From Leptodactylus fallax (lineage: Eukaryota > Chordata > Amphibia > Anura > Leptodactylidae), in the NCBI GenBank assembly GCA_947044405.1, contig CAMRHE010000076.1:6368001-6432000 (forward strand): a stretch of DNA of 64,000 nt. Direction: 5' to 3'. The translations under genes and the position numbers were made by a program. Below the pieces are notes generated by a model, which saw only the letters and a program-made list of their open reading frames with translations, was not told the DNA's origin and did not search any database. Positions 11,231 through 23,340 of the stretch are shown in pieces. Within the stretch, counting starts at the first letter, position 1. Every line of letters begins with the position of its first letter.

Positions 11231-11902
11231 ATAGATCAATCTTAAAAGAAAAAAATACCAGAACCGATCTCAGTATTCCTTAAGCAGGCATTTTAGTAGA
11301 GATAGCATAGTAATGTACTCAACAGCTGAACACTTCAAAGGCAGAACAGGGAACAATAGGCAGCCTAGGTATACAGTATTCAGTATACAGGCATTTATGT
11401 AATAGAACATATTTGCTTTGTATAAAACAATAAAGGCCAAAATGCTAGAACATACCGTAGAGCTAAGTTTCAGCTTCCATTGTCTTATATATATGCTTCA
11501 AATGCAATTACTTAATAGAATATTCGCCCATTAACTGAATGTTTTACCTCTTGCTCATCTCTACAGTAGTTTGTATTTGAATCACTTCATGACCAGACCA
11601 TTTCTCTGGTTCACGACCCTACTGGGTTTTTCGGTACATGTGGTTTTGTCGGTGATAACATTTTTTGTATTCAGAATATTCTAATAATTTTTGTGTCTTT
11701 TTTCGGTGATTCATTGGGCTTTATTTTATGTCTGTTTAACATTTTATTCTTTATTTTTAATAGCACAAAGTATTAGTAAAATATTGTTTAAAAAAGTTTT
11801 CCCTCTCTGATAATTTTTGTGTTAGATAGTTTTATGTGTCACTGGGAGTGGGGCTAGAACCAGTGATGTGGACGTGGTAGTGACATTGTTTTTTTATTTT
11901 AC
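11231..11902. other. AT-rich stretch without genes
   Basis: I see no gene or clear element. The section from 11580 is T-rich with phrases common in decayed repeats. Confidence 0.35.
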
Positions 11903-12275
11903 TTAAAGGGGTTGTCCATGATTTCAGGACTCAGGAAGAAAGGCGGGAAGATATTTAAAAAAAAAAAAATAATAAAATTAAAAAATCACCAGTCCCTGGT
12001 GCTCCAGTGTCCGCCACCACTGTCTAGTCTAGCGCGTGGAGAACCTTTGCCGGCAGAAGTCCTGTGTCACACGTTACTGCTGAAGCCATTCAGCGACTTC
12101 AGGAAAGGAATTGGTGATGTCCTTCACATACACCACCGATTCCTTTACAGTGGAAAGACGTCTGCCGGCAAAGGATCTCCATGCAGTGGACTGAACAGCG
12201 GTGGCAGACACTGGAGCAACGGGGATTTTTTTTTTACACCTTCCCCGGCCTCCTCCCTCAGTTCTGAAATTTTAA
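11903..12275. mobile_element. T2-type MITE, right end truncated
   Basis: TTAA at 11903-11906 is followed by AGGGGTTGTCCATGATTTCAGGACTCAGG; the inverse of this, CCTCAGTTCTGAAAT, appears at about 12257-12270, but the expected terminal ACAACCCC is missing. Internal segments near 12030 and 12165 (GCCGGCAGAAGTC and GTCTGCCGGCAAAGG) are also inverted copies. The 185-codon frame 11912-12469 runs through this repeat and should not be called a gene. Confidence 0.7.
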
Positions 12276-12393
12276 GAGGTTTTATTGCCTTAATTTTTAT
12301 CAATAATAGTAAACCTAATAGACCTTTGGGGGGCATTATAACATTACAGTTTTCTTGTAAATCATTATCCTTTGTTATAGCAGGAATACCACT

Positions 12394-12836
12394 TCCTTGC
12401 CTGTACTGCAGAGCTGATATGGGTAGTCTAGGATGCAGTAGCTCCTACCGTTTCCAGCAGATCACATGACCACTGAGCCAGGGGGAAGCCATTTCATGGT
12501 GGCTCCCATATCTGTATATACAGTGCTCATTAATATCTATCTATGCAATGAATAGGAATGTAGATCTGGTAATAAACTATCACTGCCTTCTATCTTGGTA
12601 GTCTGGCTGTCACTGGCCAGATCCCTGCTCCTGCGGCTGCATGATATCGTACCTGTACATCCATGCAGAGATAAACACATCCGCTTCCAGACATATAAAG
12701 TCAACAGGTGGTCTGCAAGTAGTTAAATTTATATATTATGGGTTCATGTACTATTTATTCATTTTATGCAATGGGATCCTTGGAAATGATATAAAGCCAT
12801 GTTCTCTTCTTACGTGTAATTTCCCGTCTTATACGA
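12394..12836. repeat. Duplicated 440-bp segment, copy 1
   Basis: This segment matches 13838-14276 over its length, with shared phrases including GCAGATCACATGAC, CTCCCATATCTGTATATACAG, AATAAACTATCACTGCCTTCTA and ATGATATAAAGCCATGTTC. The copies differ by scattered substitutions and small gaps. Frame 12641-12853 has no known motif. I cannot name the family. Confidence 0.75.
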
Positions 12837-13582
12837 GTTTAACCCACTTATAAAGTGTACACACTGAATAACAACAGAATTATATGTAGCCTACAGCTTC
12901 TCTAAAACAATGAAAATGGTCAGAAAGAGTTTTAAGCCATTCCCCGGAGACATTACACAAATTAATTACTCCCGCTGAGAAGTAACTTCTGGGAAACACT
13001 ATATACTTGGCTGCCTTGTGAATCATTGTCTTAGGCACTGAGTATTCAGAGCATGACACAGGGCATTTGTAAGATACATTACAGACAGTGTCACACTTAT
13101 TTAAGCTCATCAGTGAAAAATAAGGGTTTTCTATTGGGCATAGAAAGTATAATAGATAAGCTAACCGAATCAGTAAAAGTACAAAGAATGTAAATTCAGT
13201 CTGAAAGATAATATGCAAATATTTCACTGAAAATTACATTTTGAAGACATTAACAAACCAAAGATTGAAGTCATTATTTGCTAAATGTGTGCCATGTGCC
13301 ATTGTAAATGCAATTTCCCAGAAATCAATTCTTCCAAATAATAGCATAGCAGGAGAATTGGCAATTTGCAGTTGTTTCATGTCAAGTCCCAGACAATATG
13401 GTGACTTCTGCTGTACAAGAACCAGTAAGGACAGTACAGAGATTTTTCAAATGATCTTTTTATACCTAGACCTGTAACAATGACAAGGTGGTATCCTCTA
13501 CGTCTACAGGAAAGAAGGTTATGCCATCAGCATAGGAAGGGACTCTGAGACTATGGAATTCTGTGTCACAAGGTGCTGTGAG
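12837..13582. other. No recognisable gene
   Basis: Unassigned, AT-rich sequence. Frames 12880-13227 (-) and 13241-13477 (+) have no recognisable domain; the former is cysteine- and leucine-rich with an extended hydrophobic N-terminal part, which chance can produce in AT-rich DNA. Confidence 0.35.
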
Positions 13583-13848
13583 TAGGGTTAAGCAATGAGC
13601 TGGGTTTGTTACAAGAATTCTAAAAATTTCAGGTTTGGATAAACCCATAATCTTGGGTTTGCCACCCTCAAATCGTTATCATACTGTAGATTTTCTTCAG
13701 ACCTTATAGTATAATAATCGGAGGACCCAGGAAGGTGTAGAAAAAATAATGAAGCTCCTGTTCACCTTTCCTCACCTCTATGGGGCTCCTCCATGGCATC
13801 CAAGCTTCTGTCCTGGTGTCTTCCAACCTCTTGTGGCCTCCTTGCACA
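13583..13848. mobile_element. hAT-like MITE fragment
   Basis: It starts TAGGGTTAAGCAATGAG and carries the module with TTCTTCAGACC followed by AGTATAATAA (13684-13720) and TTCACCTTTCCTCACCTC, as in other members. The right half is absent: at 13838-13848 it runs straight into copy 2 of the duplicated segment. Confidence 0.5.
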
Positions 13849-14276
13849 TACTGCAGAGCTGATCTGGGTACTCTAGGATTCAGTAGCTCCTGCCATTCCC
13901 AGCAGATCACATGACTGCCGAGTCAGGGGGAAGCCACATCATGGCAGCTCCCATATCTGTATATACAGTACTCATTAAGAGATATCTATACAACTAATGG
14001 GATTGTTAGGGATGGGAATAAACTATCACTGCCTTCTACCAGGGGAGTTCAGCTGTCACTGGACGGTTCCTTACTCCTGTAGCTGCATGATATCGTACTT
14101 GTATGTCCTTGCAGAGAGGAACACAACCAGACATACCGGACACATAAAGTCAACAAGTGGTAAGCAAGTAGTTAAACTCATTTATTATGAGTTCACTTTA
14201 TGCATTGGGATCCTATGTGATCCTAAATGATATAAAGCCATGTTCTCTTCTTACATGTAATTTCCCATCTTATATG
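13838..14276. repeat. Duplicated 440-bp segment, copy 2
   Basis: Direct-orientation partner of 12394-12836, about 1.45 kb away. Both copies start just after TCCTTGC and end at the CCATGTTCTCTTCTTAC region. Either it is a dispersed element whose ends I cannot define, or a local duplication. Confidence 0.75.
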
Positions 14277-15235
14277 ACCAGAAAGGCTGCAAAGAGGTAA
14301 TCAATGCATTACACAGACAGGACATTGATTTTAATAAAAACTGTGTAATTCTACAATTCTCCTGTGGGGGCACTGCAGGGTTATTAAAAACTTGCTCATG
14401 ATCCTGCACAGATTATAGGTGGTTCTGGGGACCTACCAATGGTACATCCAATGATCAGCTTCTTATTGAAAGATTTTTGCAATAAAAAGGAGTTATTGGC
14501 AGTGGATACTCCTTTAAATTTTATCTCCTAAGAACACAGATTTGTTCTTTATTTCATACTCGTATTTTACCGTCCAGAAAAGCAGAGCCACAAATTACAT
14601 TCTCAACTCAGAAATGATGTTGTCACTTTCTCCTTTCTTTCTAAATTCTTAAGAGTTTCAAAAATGCTGTTTAGTGCTTTCTTGTTTTACCCCAGAGACC
14701 ATGTGATCTGACACTGTCATGACCCATCCTCAAGTGACATATTAGTACAAGAATCTGTAAACCCTCGCCTTACCTGAAAGTGTCTATGAGACTATTCCCA
14801 TTCACTGGGGATATGAGAATGACAAGATAAATGGGAATATATATCTTATCCAGATGTTAAGATACACGGCATAGTCTATTTATACTTAGACTGTGTCGGA
14901 ACTGACATCGTGTGACATGTTGAAATATATCGGACTGTACGTTGTGGAATTTGCGCACACAATTTTGGCTCTGTTTTTGCTGACATAATACTGTTTAGCA
15001 CTTTTTAGAGAATACGGGGGGAGGTTAGGTAAAAAGATGGGAGAGATAAATCATATGGAGCTAAAATAAGTCATCTTCCTTCAGAAGGCTTAAATGAAAA
15101 CTTCAAAACCAATGTAAAACCAAAGTTTTCCCATAAGCAAAAATGTAAAGAATAAGTCCATTTTAACAAGATGGTACGGGTGAAGGGTAAATGCAATGTT
15201 CAATAATTAAAATGGTTATATAGGGAATAATAAAG
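14277..15235. other. No recognisable gene
   Basis: 14280-14520 ends in GATACTCCTTTAAA and may be a decayed T2-type right end. The rest is unassigned; no coding frame of interest. Confidence 0.35.
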
Positions 15236-15582
15236 CCTCCAAGTACATTCACTGCACAGGTTAAGCTTTATGTCTAATATATAAGCAGGTACCCTGGAGC
15301 CCCAATGTTTACCTCTGCAGAACTGTATTGGTGCTGCCCCCACTGCAGCTGCATCAGCTCTCATAGACATCACCAATTTCCCTCTATGATGGCCACAGGC
15401 CTATTGAGTAGGGTGAAGTCGTGATGTGACTAAGAGTCGGAGCATCAGCAGGGGTGACAGAGGAATGGACATCCGGCCTCTCTCCAGTTGCCCTCTGCAT
15501 AAGTAATAAATGGGGGACATGGTTATATATTAGACAGAAAACTTATACAGTGCAGGGAAGGCACTGGTAAGCTTTATTATTA
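15236..15582. mobile_element. 347-bp MITE with inverted arms
   Basis: The left arm (AATAATAAAGCC..., then TTCACTGCACAGG and TATGTCTAATATATAAG) is repeated inverted at the right (TTATATATTAGACAGA, CAGTGCAGGGA, GTAAGCTTTATTATT). The arms are about 60 bp with scattered mismatches. No target duplication is clear and there is no coding capacity. Confidence 0.65.
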
Positions 15583-15980
15583 CCTGGATAAACTTGGAAA
15601 ACATCTAGATCACAGAGTCGGATGGTATCCTTGCAATGAGCTGTAACTTCCAAAATATAATTGAAAAGTATGGTAGAGCAGGATGCAGTTGGCTTCCTGC
15701 TCTGCCACTTTGTAACTATGTTATAGGTCAATTCGATACATAGGTAGCATTAAGGGCTATGATGAGATAAAGTGGCATCATTAGGGGACATTATGAATAT
15801 AAGGAAGGGGATAATTTAATTTACGGTCACTTTATATTGATAATATTGGTGTGACTAGGTTGGGGGTCCACATGTACATGTCACCCCCCCCTCCTTGTGC
15901 TGAACCCCTAGCCATGCCTTTCACAGAAAGCCACTGTCCTTTGCAGCTCTCTGATTCAACACATTATGGAAACTCTCTCA
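15583..15980. other. No recognisable gene
   Basis: Unassigned sequence with a run of C near 15885-15892. I see no gene. Confidence 0.35.
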
Positions 15981-16550
15981 TTTTGGGTGGTGGACAAAGA
16001 CAAAATAATTAAAAAAAAGTTATATTCACCTTACTGGGTAGATGATAGGTATCTGACTGCTGGGGTCTCCAACAATCAGTAGAACAGGGCCCCAAAAGTT
16101 CCCATGAATGTTCCATGTGAATGGATCACGTTATACATGCAGGTCATTGTCTTCTATAGGACTATCCAAGATTCATCAGGGGAGCTTTCAAGGTCACCAT
16201 TTTCCTCAATTGCTGAGGGTTCCAAGAGTCAAACCCCCAGTAAGCTGGCACTTATCCCCTATCTTGTGGTTATTTCTGGAAAAACACCTTAAATATTCAC
16301 CACTATGCTGGTATGCTGGTCCCCAGGTTTCCATTCCCCTGATTGTTGAGGGTCTCAATAGTTGAACCCCTAGTGAAGTGACCCATCTCCTATCCATTTG
16401 TGGTAAACCCCTTAAATGGTCATTGCTATGCTGGTTACTGAAGGTAACCAGCCACTACCGTCTTATTCTGATCAATGGTGGTCCCAGAGCATGAACCCAT
16501 AGCAGTCATATATTGATAGTCTATCCCAAGGCCATCAATTGCAAAGTTCT
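15981..16550. repeat. Decayed T2-type repeats
   Basis: Several phrases typical of this family recur: CTGCTGGGGTCTCCAACAATC, CACTTATCCCCTATC and AACACCTTAAA / AACCCCTTAAA. At least two overlapping decayed copies seem to be present. The frames 16104-16397 on both strands fall inside them. Confidence 0.45.
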
Positions 16551-17885
16551 GGAGAACAATAAACTATGATTGACATTTTATTATTTAATGGACTATGTGT
16601 GGAGTGTAATAGTTATATCAAACATATTGTCTAATGGAGAAAAATCTTTATCCCTTGCTCTGTGTTTCCAAAGGGAATTACATGGTAGTTGATAGATGAA
16701 TTAAGTATTGTGCCATGAAATTATTCCATATGTTGTAACAGTCCTGATATAAGAGCTACTTGTCTCATGAAACATGGTCTCCATTTACAACCCCTCCTGA
16801 GAATCATTAATGTCGCTTCTAGAAACAGTTATATATAAGGTCTCCTGTCTGTGGAACGTTGGTCAAAAACCTAAATTATCTCCTTTTATTACTTTTTTCT
16901 ATGGCTTTAAAATTGATAAATTACTGTCTACTGATGTCGGGTTTTATTGAGTATGTGCTCTTTTACTTTGTAGAACAGACGGGGACAATGTTGACTTTTT
17001 AAGATGTATCTATAAAGAATGTGATAGTCTTGTGATTGCATACTATGGTTATAGGGGAATAAATAAAATCTCAAAATCTAATAAAAAGTTCAACTTTTTT
17101 TAACTATAATTTTTCATGACCATATGGCTATATTGAGTTACTGTTGATATCGCAGGTAACTGGACAGTTTAAAGACTTGGGAATACTGAATGGTTAATGG
17201 TGGAATGGTGGTGGTGACCTTATATTAGATAAATGCTTGGCCTAAGCCTCCTATTTTTGCAGGATTGATGAAGATCTTAAGTGTATTAGGACAGAATTAA
17301 AGTTGGGGTAGATTTCAACATGCTAGATCCTTTTTTACCCTAGGAAGAGGCTGATGAGAGAGCCAATAGTAGTGTCACCATCAAATCCTCCTGAGGTTAG
17401 GAACATGGAACAAAACAACACAGAAAAAGCATTAATTCTAGAAGGAAAATTATCAGAGCCAGCCAATAGCTTTCATTTTTATTATACAGTACATTTGAGC
17501 TGAAAAATATCTAAGAACAAAATAGGAATAGCCCTCGAAACATAACCCTTCAAAAGTCCACCCCTTAATTCCAATACATCCTAGATCGTGATTAGCACTT
17601 TTTGCAATTGATATTCAGTTCCCTTACTGTATATCCTAAGTACGTTAGCCATTAATGGGAGCAGTCCTCCAGAAGACTATTTTTTCACTGCACTATTAGG
17701 TTGTCATCTCAAAGAGTCTACTTTTAGTGTTTGAATTCCATGAATGAAGCAATGGCCTTATTAGCTGAGATGGCTACATTATTTTTCTCTTTCTACACCC
17801 TCATCACAGTGTTAATCTAGCTTTGAGCTGAATAGTAGAGTTACTTGAGACAGACTGGTTGCTAAGGATATCCTGCCTAACATAT
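16551..17885. other. No recognisable gene
   Basis: Mostly single-copy-looking, AT-rich sequence with no coding frame above 60 codons. I see nothing to annotate. Confidence 0.4.
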
Positions 17886-17889
17886 ATGG

Positions 17890-18240
17890 GGTTGTCTTTT
17901 TCATCTTTTTTTTTTTTTACAAACTTGGCATTGAACAGACTGAATACATCCATCAGCGCTTGATGGGTGGGACTTCTATATCCAAGATGACTGATGATTA
18001 TTACAAGTAATTGTGTTCAGCCCATGGGCCAATCCACTGTTCCTATGTACACAATGAAAGGGATTTGGCACATGTAAGTGACATGTCTCTTTCATGATGC
18101 TTACAAATGGTGGTCTAGAGTCACCGTCAACAGGTAGACATTTATAGTCTATCCTTGTCTATCCTTATGTTGTATCTTTAATTGTTTGAAGCTATTCTGC
18201 CACTTCCCTAAAACATTTATAATACTGGACAACCCCTTTA
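17890..18240. mobile_element. T2-type MITE
   Basis: GGGGTTGTC at the left and GGACAACCCCTTTAAG at the right are inverted ends. The left TTAA is not preserved. Inner phrases CAGCGCTTGATGGG and CTATCCTTATG fit the family. Confidence 0.55.
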
Positions 18241-19460
18241 AGTTTATATATGTCTGTTTTATCTCAGTAGGTTTCTCAAGTGATGTCATACGATACAACA
18301 TAGATCTCCTATGTTTAGTTCATTGTAAGCTATATTTAGCTTTGACTGGTGATTGAGAGGTTGTAACAGTGCTTATGGCCATAACTGAGGACTTCCATGG
18401 TGACTCACACAGATGGGGTCATGTGGCTCCCAAGCTACTGGTTGGGGACCACTGCTGTACAGTATATCAGATTTTTTTAGCTTGTTTTTTACCACTCCTT
18501 TAAATGTTTTTCCACTAAAAATATATATTTTTTTTAAATAAAACAGTCCCCCTACCTCCGCAATATTAACAGCTTCTGCGGAGTCCGATGTCCACATGTT
18601 CACTTTGAAGCAAAGAGAACTGTCTTCTTGATATGGACTTTGAAAATTGGTTGAGCCACAGAAAATATCTTTGCGTTTTCCAATGGAAAAAAAAGTAATT
18701 TGTTAAGAAACCTCCTTGACAGAATGATAAAGCGTCCTTCTTTTGTTTTTCCCCATAGCATACAGCCATGTGAATCAAAAGAAAAGCTAAGTTTACTTTA
18801 ACACATTGACTGACAATTAGATTTTAAAAGTCTTGGAAATAAGATCTTATAATGGTACCTAATGGGATTCTGAAATAAAGTCTACTGTTCTCGGATGTCA
18901 TCATTTGTTGAAATTAGAAGGAAAAATGCGGAAACTCGATTATTGCAGAAGCTGATCCTTAAGTGGGCTGTCAAACTAAGAATCTTCTGGCGTCATTGGT
19001 ACCGTGCATCATTTTTTTTTCCTTTCCTGTGTTATTAGATATTATTAGAACATATAACATTAATAAGGACGGATCAAATGTTTATCACTCTCCCGTAGCC
19101 TCTTGTGCATATGGAAAATCTCTTGTACATCTCCTGTTCTGTCTCAAAAAATTGGAGGATATTAAATCGAGCAATTAGTTAACTGTAAAAAATTGCAATC
19201 TGATCTACTGGCGGAGTATATTATGCTCCGTAGAATCAAATGCACTTTTTAAGAAGCTGAAAGTAGGTCAAGAGTTCTATAAATGACATATTCCTCTTAC
19301 TTCAGTACGTTGGAAATTCAACTAAGTAAAATATGCTTCTGGTTTTGAGGTGAGGCAATAATTAAATTCCAGCTGCCATAGGTTTATCAAATTCATTCCT
19401 ACATTAAAGTCAAAGAAAACACAAGCTGCCCGTAAGGGTATAGAAATTGTAATATGCTTG
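18241..19460. other. No recognisable gene
   Basis: Unassigned. A short palindrome, GCGGAGTATATTATGCTCCG, lies near 19211-19230. Frames 18373-18778 (-) and 18963-19178 (+) have no known motif. Confidence 0.35.
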
Positions 19461-20098
19461 TTAAAGGGGTTGTACAGGATTAGAAAAACCTGGCAGCTTT
19501 CTTCCAGAAATAGCTCCTCATCTGTCTATGGATTGTTCCTGGTACTGCAGCTGGGATTCTGTACACTGAAGTGAATAGTATTAAGTGCAATGCCGCATGC
19601 AACCTGAGGGTGGGTATGGTGCTGTTTTGTGAACTCCCTACATGCCTGGACAGCCCAAGAGCTGTGACCACTTTTCTAAACACTAGAGGGAGGAATTAGA
19701 CCTCTTATGAAGACATTCCTTATTTTTTATGTCTTACTCTTTGGATTGTGTTATAGGACAAGATAGGATCCATGTAGAGGAACATATCATGATTATTTTT
19801 GAAGAATTTATTATTTTAGCAGTCCCAAAAATAGGAGACTTGGATACTCACCTGTTGTTGGCACTGGAGACTAGAGTATACACAGCCACCTCTCCATTTA
19901 TTGTGGCAAGGGTACAGGATCCTCCGAGCCTTGTTCTCAAGATAGGTGCAGATCCCAGAGGTAGATGCATCTCTAAGACATTTATGGCAAATCCTGTCTG
20001 AGATAATAAGACCTTTAACTGTACATATTCATATATTATCTTTTTTATAACAGACCCATTTGGCTGCCAGTAGTATAATATTTGGTACAACCCTTTAA
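19461..20098. mobile_element. T2-type MITE or pair of copies
   Basis: TTAA at 19461-19464 begins AGGGGTTGTACAGGATTAGAAAAACC, and GGTACAACCCTTTAA ends the region near 20098. At 638 bp it is long for this group, so it may be one copy with an insertion or two fragments. The left part matches 9348-9745. The frame 19729-20001 lies within it. Confidence 0.5.
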
Positions 20099-20119
20099 CT
20101 ACAGTAGGTCCTTGTCAAA

Positions 20120-21720
20120 AAAAACAAAGCAAAAAAAACATGTAGCACCACCTGGCCACACTCGCCTACATTTTGTCTCTGCCCACCATACTGTTCGCCT
20201 AGCAATGGGTGCTGTGCTGCAGGCCACATCTCAAAGTTGCACTGCTATGAACCTGTAATTTTGCAATCTGCTACCATTCATTGTCCTACATCTGTGGACA
20301 CAGGAAGGTGCCTGTGTAAAGGTTCCTAGCTTCCTTGTGTCTTGATCAAGTGTTTTCCTACTTCTGTTTTTTTTTTTTATTACCTGTGTTTGACTTTTAT
20401 TTGTTATCTGATCTGATCCTGCTCTGACAGCCTTGACCTCAGCCTGCTTCCTGACCATATCTCTGACTATCTATAAAGTACCTCCTGTCCTGCCAGATCA
20501 TCTGTGTTCACACCACTGGTCTGCTCATGCACCTGTACTTGGATACCTGACTTTGAACCAGTAATAAAAGAAAAAGCATAAGCTTTTTATATTGGATCAT
20601 TGTGGTTTATTTATTTGTCTATTCATTTATTTGGGTCTTGTGTTTTTTATCATCAGACACAAAGAGTAACATCTATGTACACAGGATATATTATATACAC
20701 ATGGAGTACCATCTATGTACACATGATATATCATGTATACATGTTTTATTTTTATTTTTAATATGAATGTTCCTGTGAAATCAGATACTCTGTGCTTTCA
20801 GTTACTTAGGCTAAATATATTCATGATACATGTCAATTTACATACCCTAGTTAGATGTCCTTTGCATATTTTCTATTTTAATGACTTTTTATTGTTTTCA
20901 TGATAACTTGATATTATTATTTTGATATATTACCATATGTTTTAAGTATTTATGATTATTTATGATTATTATATGTTCTCATATTTATCACTAACATGAT
21001 TGGTCTTCATGGTGATGACAAAGTGCTTTTAGATTCAGTGCATGTTTTTCATTTTATTATTTAGGTACGGTTGATTTGAAAAAGAGGTTTCCACCTCGAA
21101 ATGCGTTATCTTTGTACCATATTTTTCCAATAAATTTATTATACCTCATTGGATGGTTCTATCATTTATTCATCTGCCATCCCACATACCCTAGGAGGGT
21201 TGAAGTGAAGAGCGCCTAATATTGTTTCCTGCCATCAAAGATTTTTTTTCCACTGCAACTTTGGTTGCTGTGGATAAGGAATTTTTTCTTTTATTATTTC
21301 TTTGACTTGGAATTTGAGGGACACCAAAGAAGAGACCTGACGAGCAGCCTTCACTATTCTAACTTGATATACACATTAAGTGGTTGTGGAACACAATCCT
21401 ACAAGGTGAGCCCCAAACCACCTGGGAAAGTAGGAGATCCGGGCCATGCTGTAAATCCTAACTGGTTCCGCACAAGAAGCGCTTCTTTCTGTTTTATTTA
21501 TACTGCAGTGACTTTGAACCAGTGTCACCTGCCCTGACCTCTGCTTGGATATCTTACTCTGTACCTGTGTTGTCTGTATAAACCAGCATTTGTCTAACTT
21601 TGACCTCACCTCTCACCTGTCCCTGTGGTGCTACACAAACCAGATTCTGCTGTCACCAACTCTGGGACCACACCAGGATGTGGCAACCTATTGGTCTTCC
21701 TAAATAAGGATTATATAGTG
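20120..21720. other. Decayed repeat region, class unclear
   Basis: 20390-20560 and 21510-21650 share wording (CCTGACCTC, TTTGAACCAGT, CTCACCTGT) typical of LTR-retroelement ends, but no TG...CA ends or target duplications are visible. 20668-20745 is a tandem dimer of a segment containing CATCTATGTACACA. 21060-21160 contains CACCTCGAAATGCGTT and AATAAA. No gene is visible. Confidence 0.3.
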
Positions 21721-23035
21721 AAAACCAGGGGATCACTTAGACACCATCCTCAGGAGTATCCCTAACTCAAACCAGTTAGATGACAAAGTGGGTCCACACT
21801 CACTGCTCTCAATGAGATGATTTTTTTATGCTCTTTCAGGAGTATCATAGACTTTACATAAACGCCAGGTTTGGTCGACTTTAAACGAAAGCGCGTGGAC
21901 ATCTTAAATGAAGGTGAGCCTAACTATGTCTCTGATGGAAGGTTCGTAGTAACTCTGCATTAACTTAGTACATTATGCACTGCAATGAAATAAATTATTC
22001 AACGTTCAGTACTTTTATATGGCTGGAGAGCAAACTGGAGTGAGATCCCAGCCTGACAATGTTGGATCTGCTCAAGAATTCTCTACAACAATCTTGAAGG
22101 ATAGACTGTAAATCACACTCACAAGGAGATTGATGTTGTTTGCTGAATACTTTCTAATGGTGTCAGGTAGGTGTGTATTCCTGAGGCTTAGGAATTATTT
22201 TTGTGGATGGCTCCCATCATTAAGGTTGATGATGTGCCTGCAACTAGGAAAGACGGAGGAATGTTCAAAACAGTGAAATGATTTGTATCTCTTTCCGTGC
22301 CAAAAACTTTCATCATCCATCGCTTTGACAGTTATGATTTGTTCAGGTTTTCTTCAGGGTGTTTGTAACAAAGCTTTGAATTTATTGTTTGGTGATTTGC
22401 ATCTTTATTTCAACCATGTATAAAATCTGTGATGTTTAAAAGCAACACAATATTTTATATTTTATTTCGGTACTGCGGGGAGAGATGGGGGAAACGGAGA
22501 CTGAACAAGACGCTGGGGTGTCTACTCCGAACATTATTGCTGTTCTGGAGTTCTGGATTTGATTAATGGAATTAGAATGTTTTTATTTTTATTGTTTAAC
22601 TTTTGAAGATCGACCTGTGAACCGGGTTCCCGAAATTCACTCACTTAAAGGGGCATGTTGAACATTGTTGCCAAAATTCATTTACTTAAAGGAGCATGTT
22701 TGCTATCCTGAGGTAGAAGTTCCTCCAGATAACTGTTTTTTAAAGATGGGATCTTTATGGTATCAGTACTTGTAGACCATGCAATTGTGCTTGGTCCCGT
22801 CTCCAATTATGGAAGGGCGTACTTAATTTACTTTCATGACCCCTCCCCTTGATTTTATTATATTTTTTGTCTTTGGTATTTTTCATATTTCACAGGAGTG
22901 TTGGTGTGGCTATAGGTGTCCCATCATTTCTATTTTGGCTGTGTCTAGGTACCGACAACTCCTCTTCCCCTCTCCCCCTATTGTTTCCCAACCTTCCTTA
23001 TCCCTCTTGTTTGTCCTGTCTTTGTGTCTTTGCCA
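21721..23035. other. No recognisable gene
   Basis: Two related segments at 22635-22665 and 22675-22705 contain CACTTAAAGGGGCATGTT and TACTTAAAGGAGCATGTT. Frames 22836-23297 and 22849-23064 are hydrophobic and translate pyrimidine-rich DNA; I find no domain in them. Confidence 0.35.
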
Positions 23036-23037
23036 TT

Positions 23038-23064
23038 GTCTTATTTATTTATTTATTTATTTAA
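23038..23064. repeat. (TTTA)n microsatellite
   Basis: Six TTTA units in a row are visible directly. Confidence 0.9.
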
Positions 23065-23139
23065 AAATTTTCTGTATGCTCTTTGCTGGTTTCGGCCCCA
23101 ATTGCAGAGATACCAGTGCAGTTAGTTTAGGCACCAATA

Positions 23140-23335
23140 TACTGTCAGCTTTCCTGGTTTATGCCCGGGGTTTCGGCACTGATATTCCTTCCTTGACAGA
23201 GGGGCCATCATCGCAGAGGGGCCAACCAAGCAATGACGCTGAACTGTATGGTCGGCCCCTCTGCGATGCCGGCCTCTCTGACAAGGCAGGAATATGAATG
23301 TCGAAACTCAGAGCATAAACTGAGCTATCCAGCCG
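23140..23335. mobile_element. Hairpin MITE
   Basis: TTTATGCCCGGGGTTTCGGCAC, CTTGACAGAGGGGCC and CGCAGAGGGGCC on the left are matched inverted by GGCCCCTCTGCGATG, GGCCTCTCTGACAAGG and GTCGAAACTCAGAGCATAAA on the right. The arms are about 75 bp with mismatches. Part of frame 22836-23297 overlaps it. Confidence 0.6.
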
Positions 23336-23340
23336 TATAT

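Noticed and set aside
11912..12469. 185-codon open frame
   Set aside because: It runs through a T2-type MITE and into the duplicated segment, with a lysine run from poly-A. Not a gene.
22836..23297. 153-codon open frame on the + strand
   Set aside because: It translates pyrimidine-rich DNA, a TTTA microsatellite and a hairpin MITE; no domain or conserved pattern.
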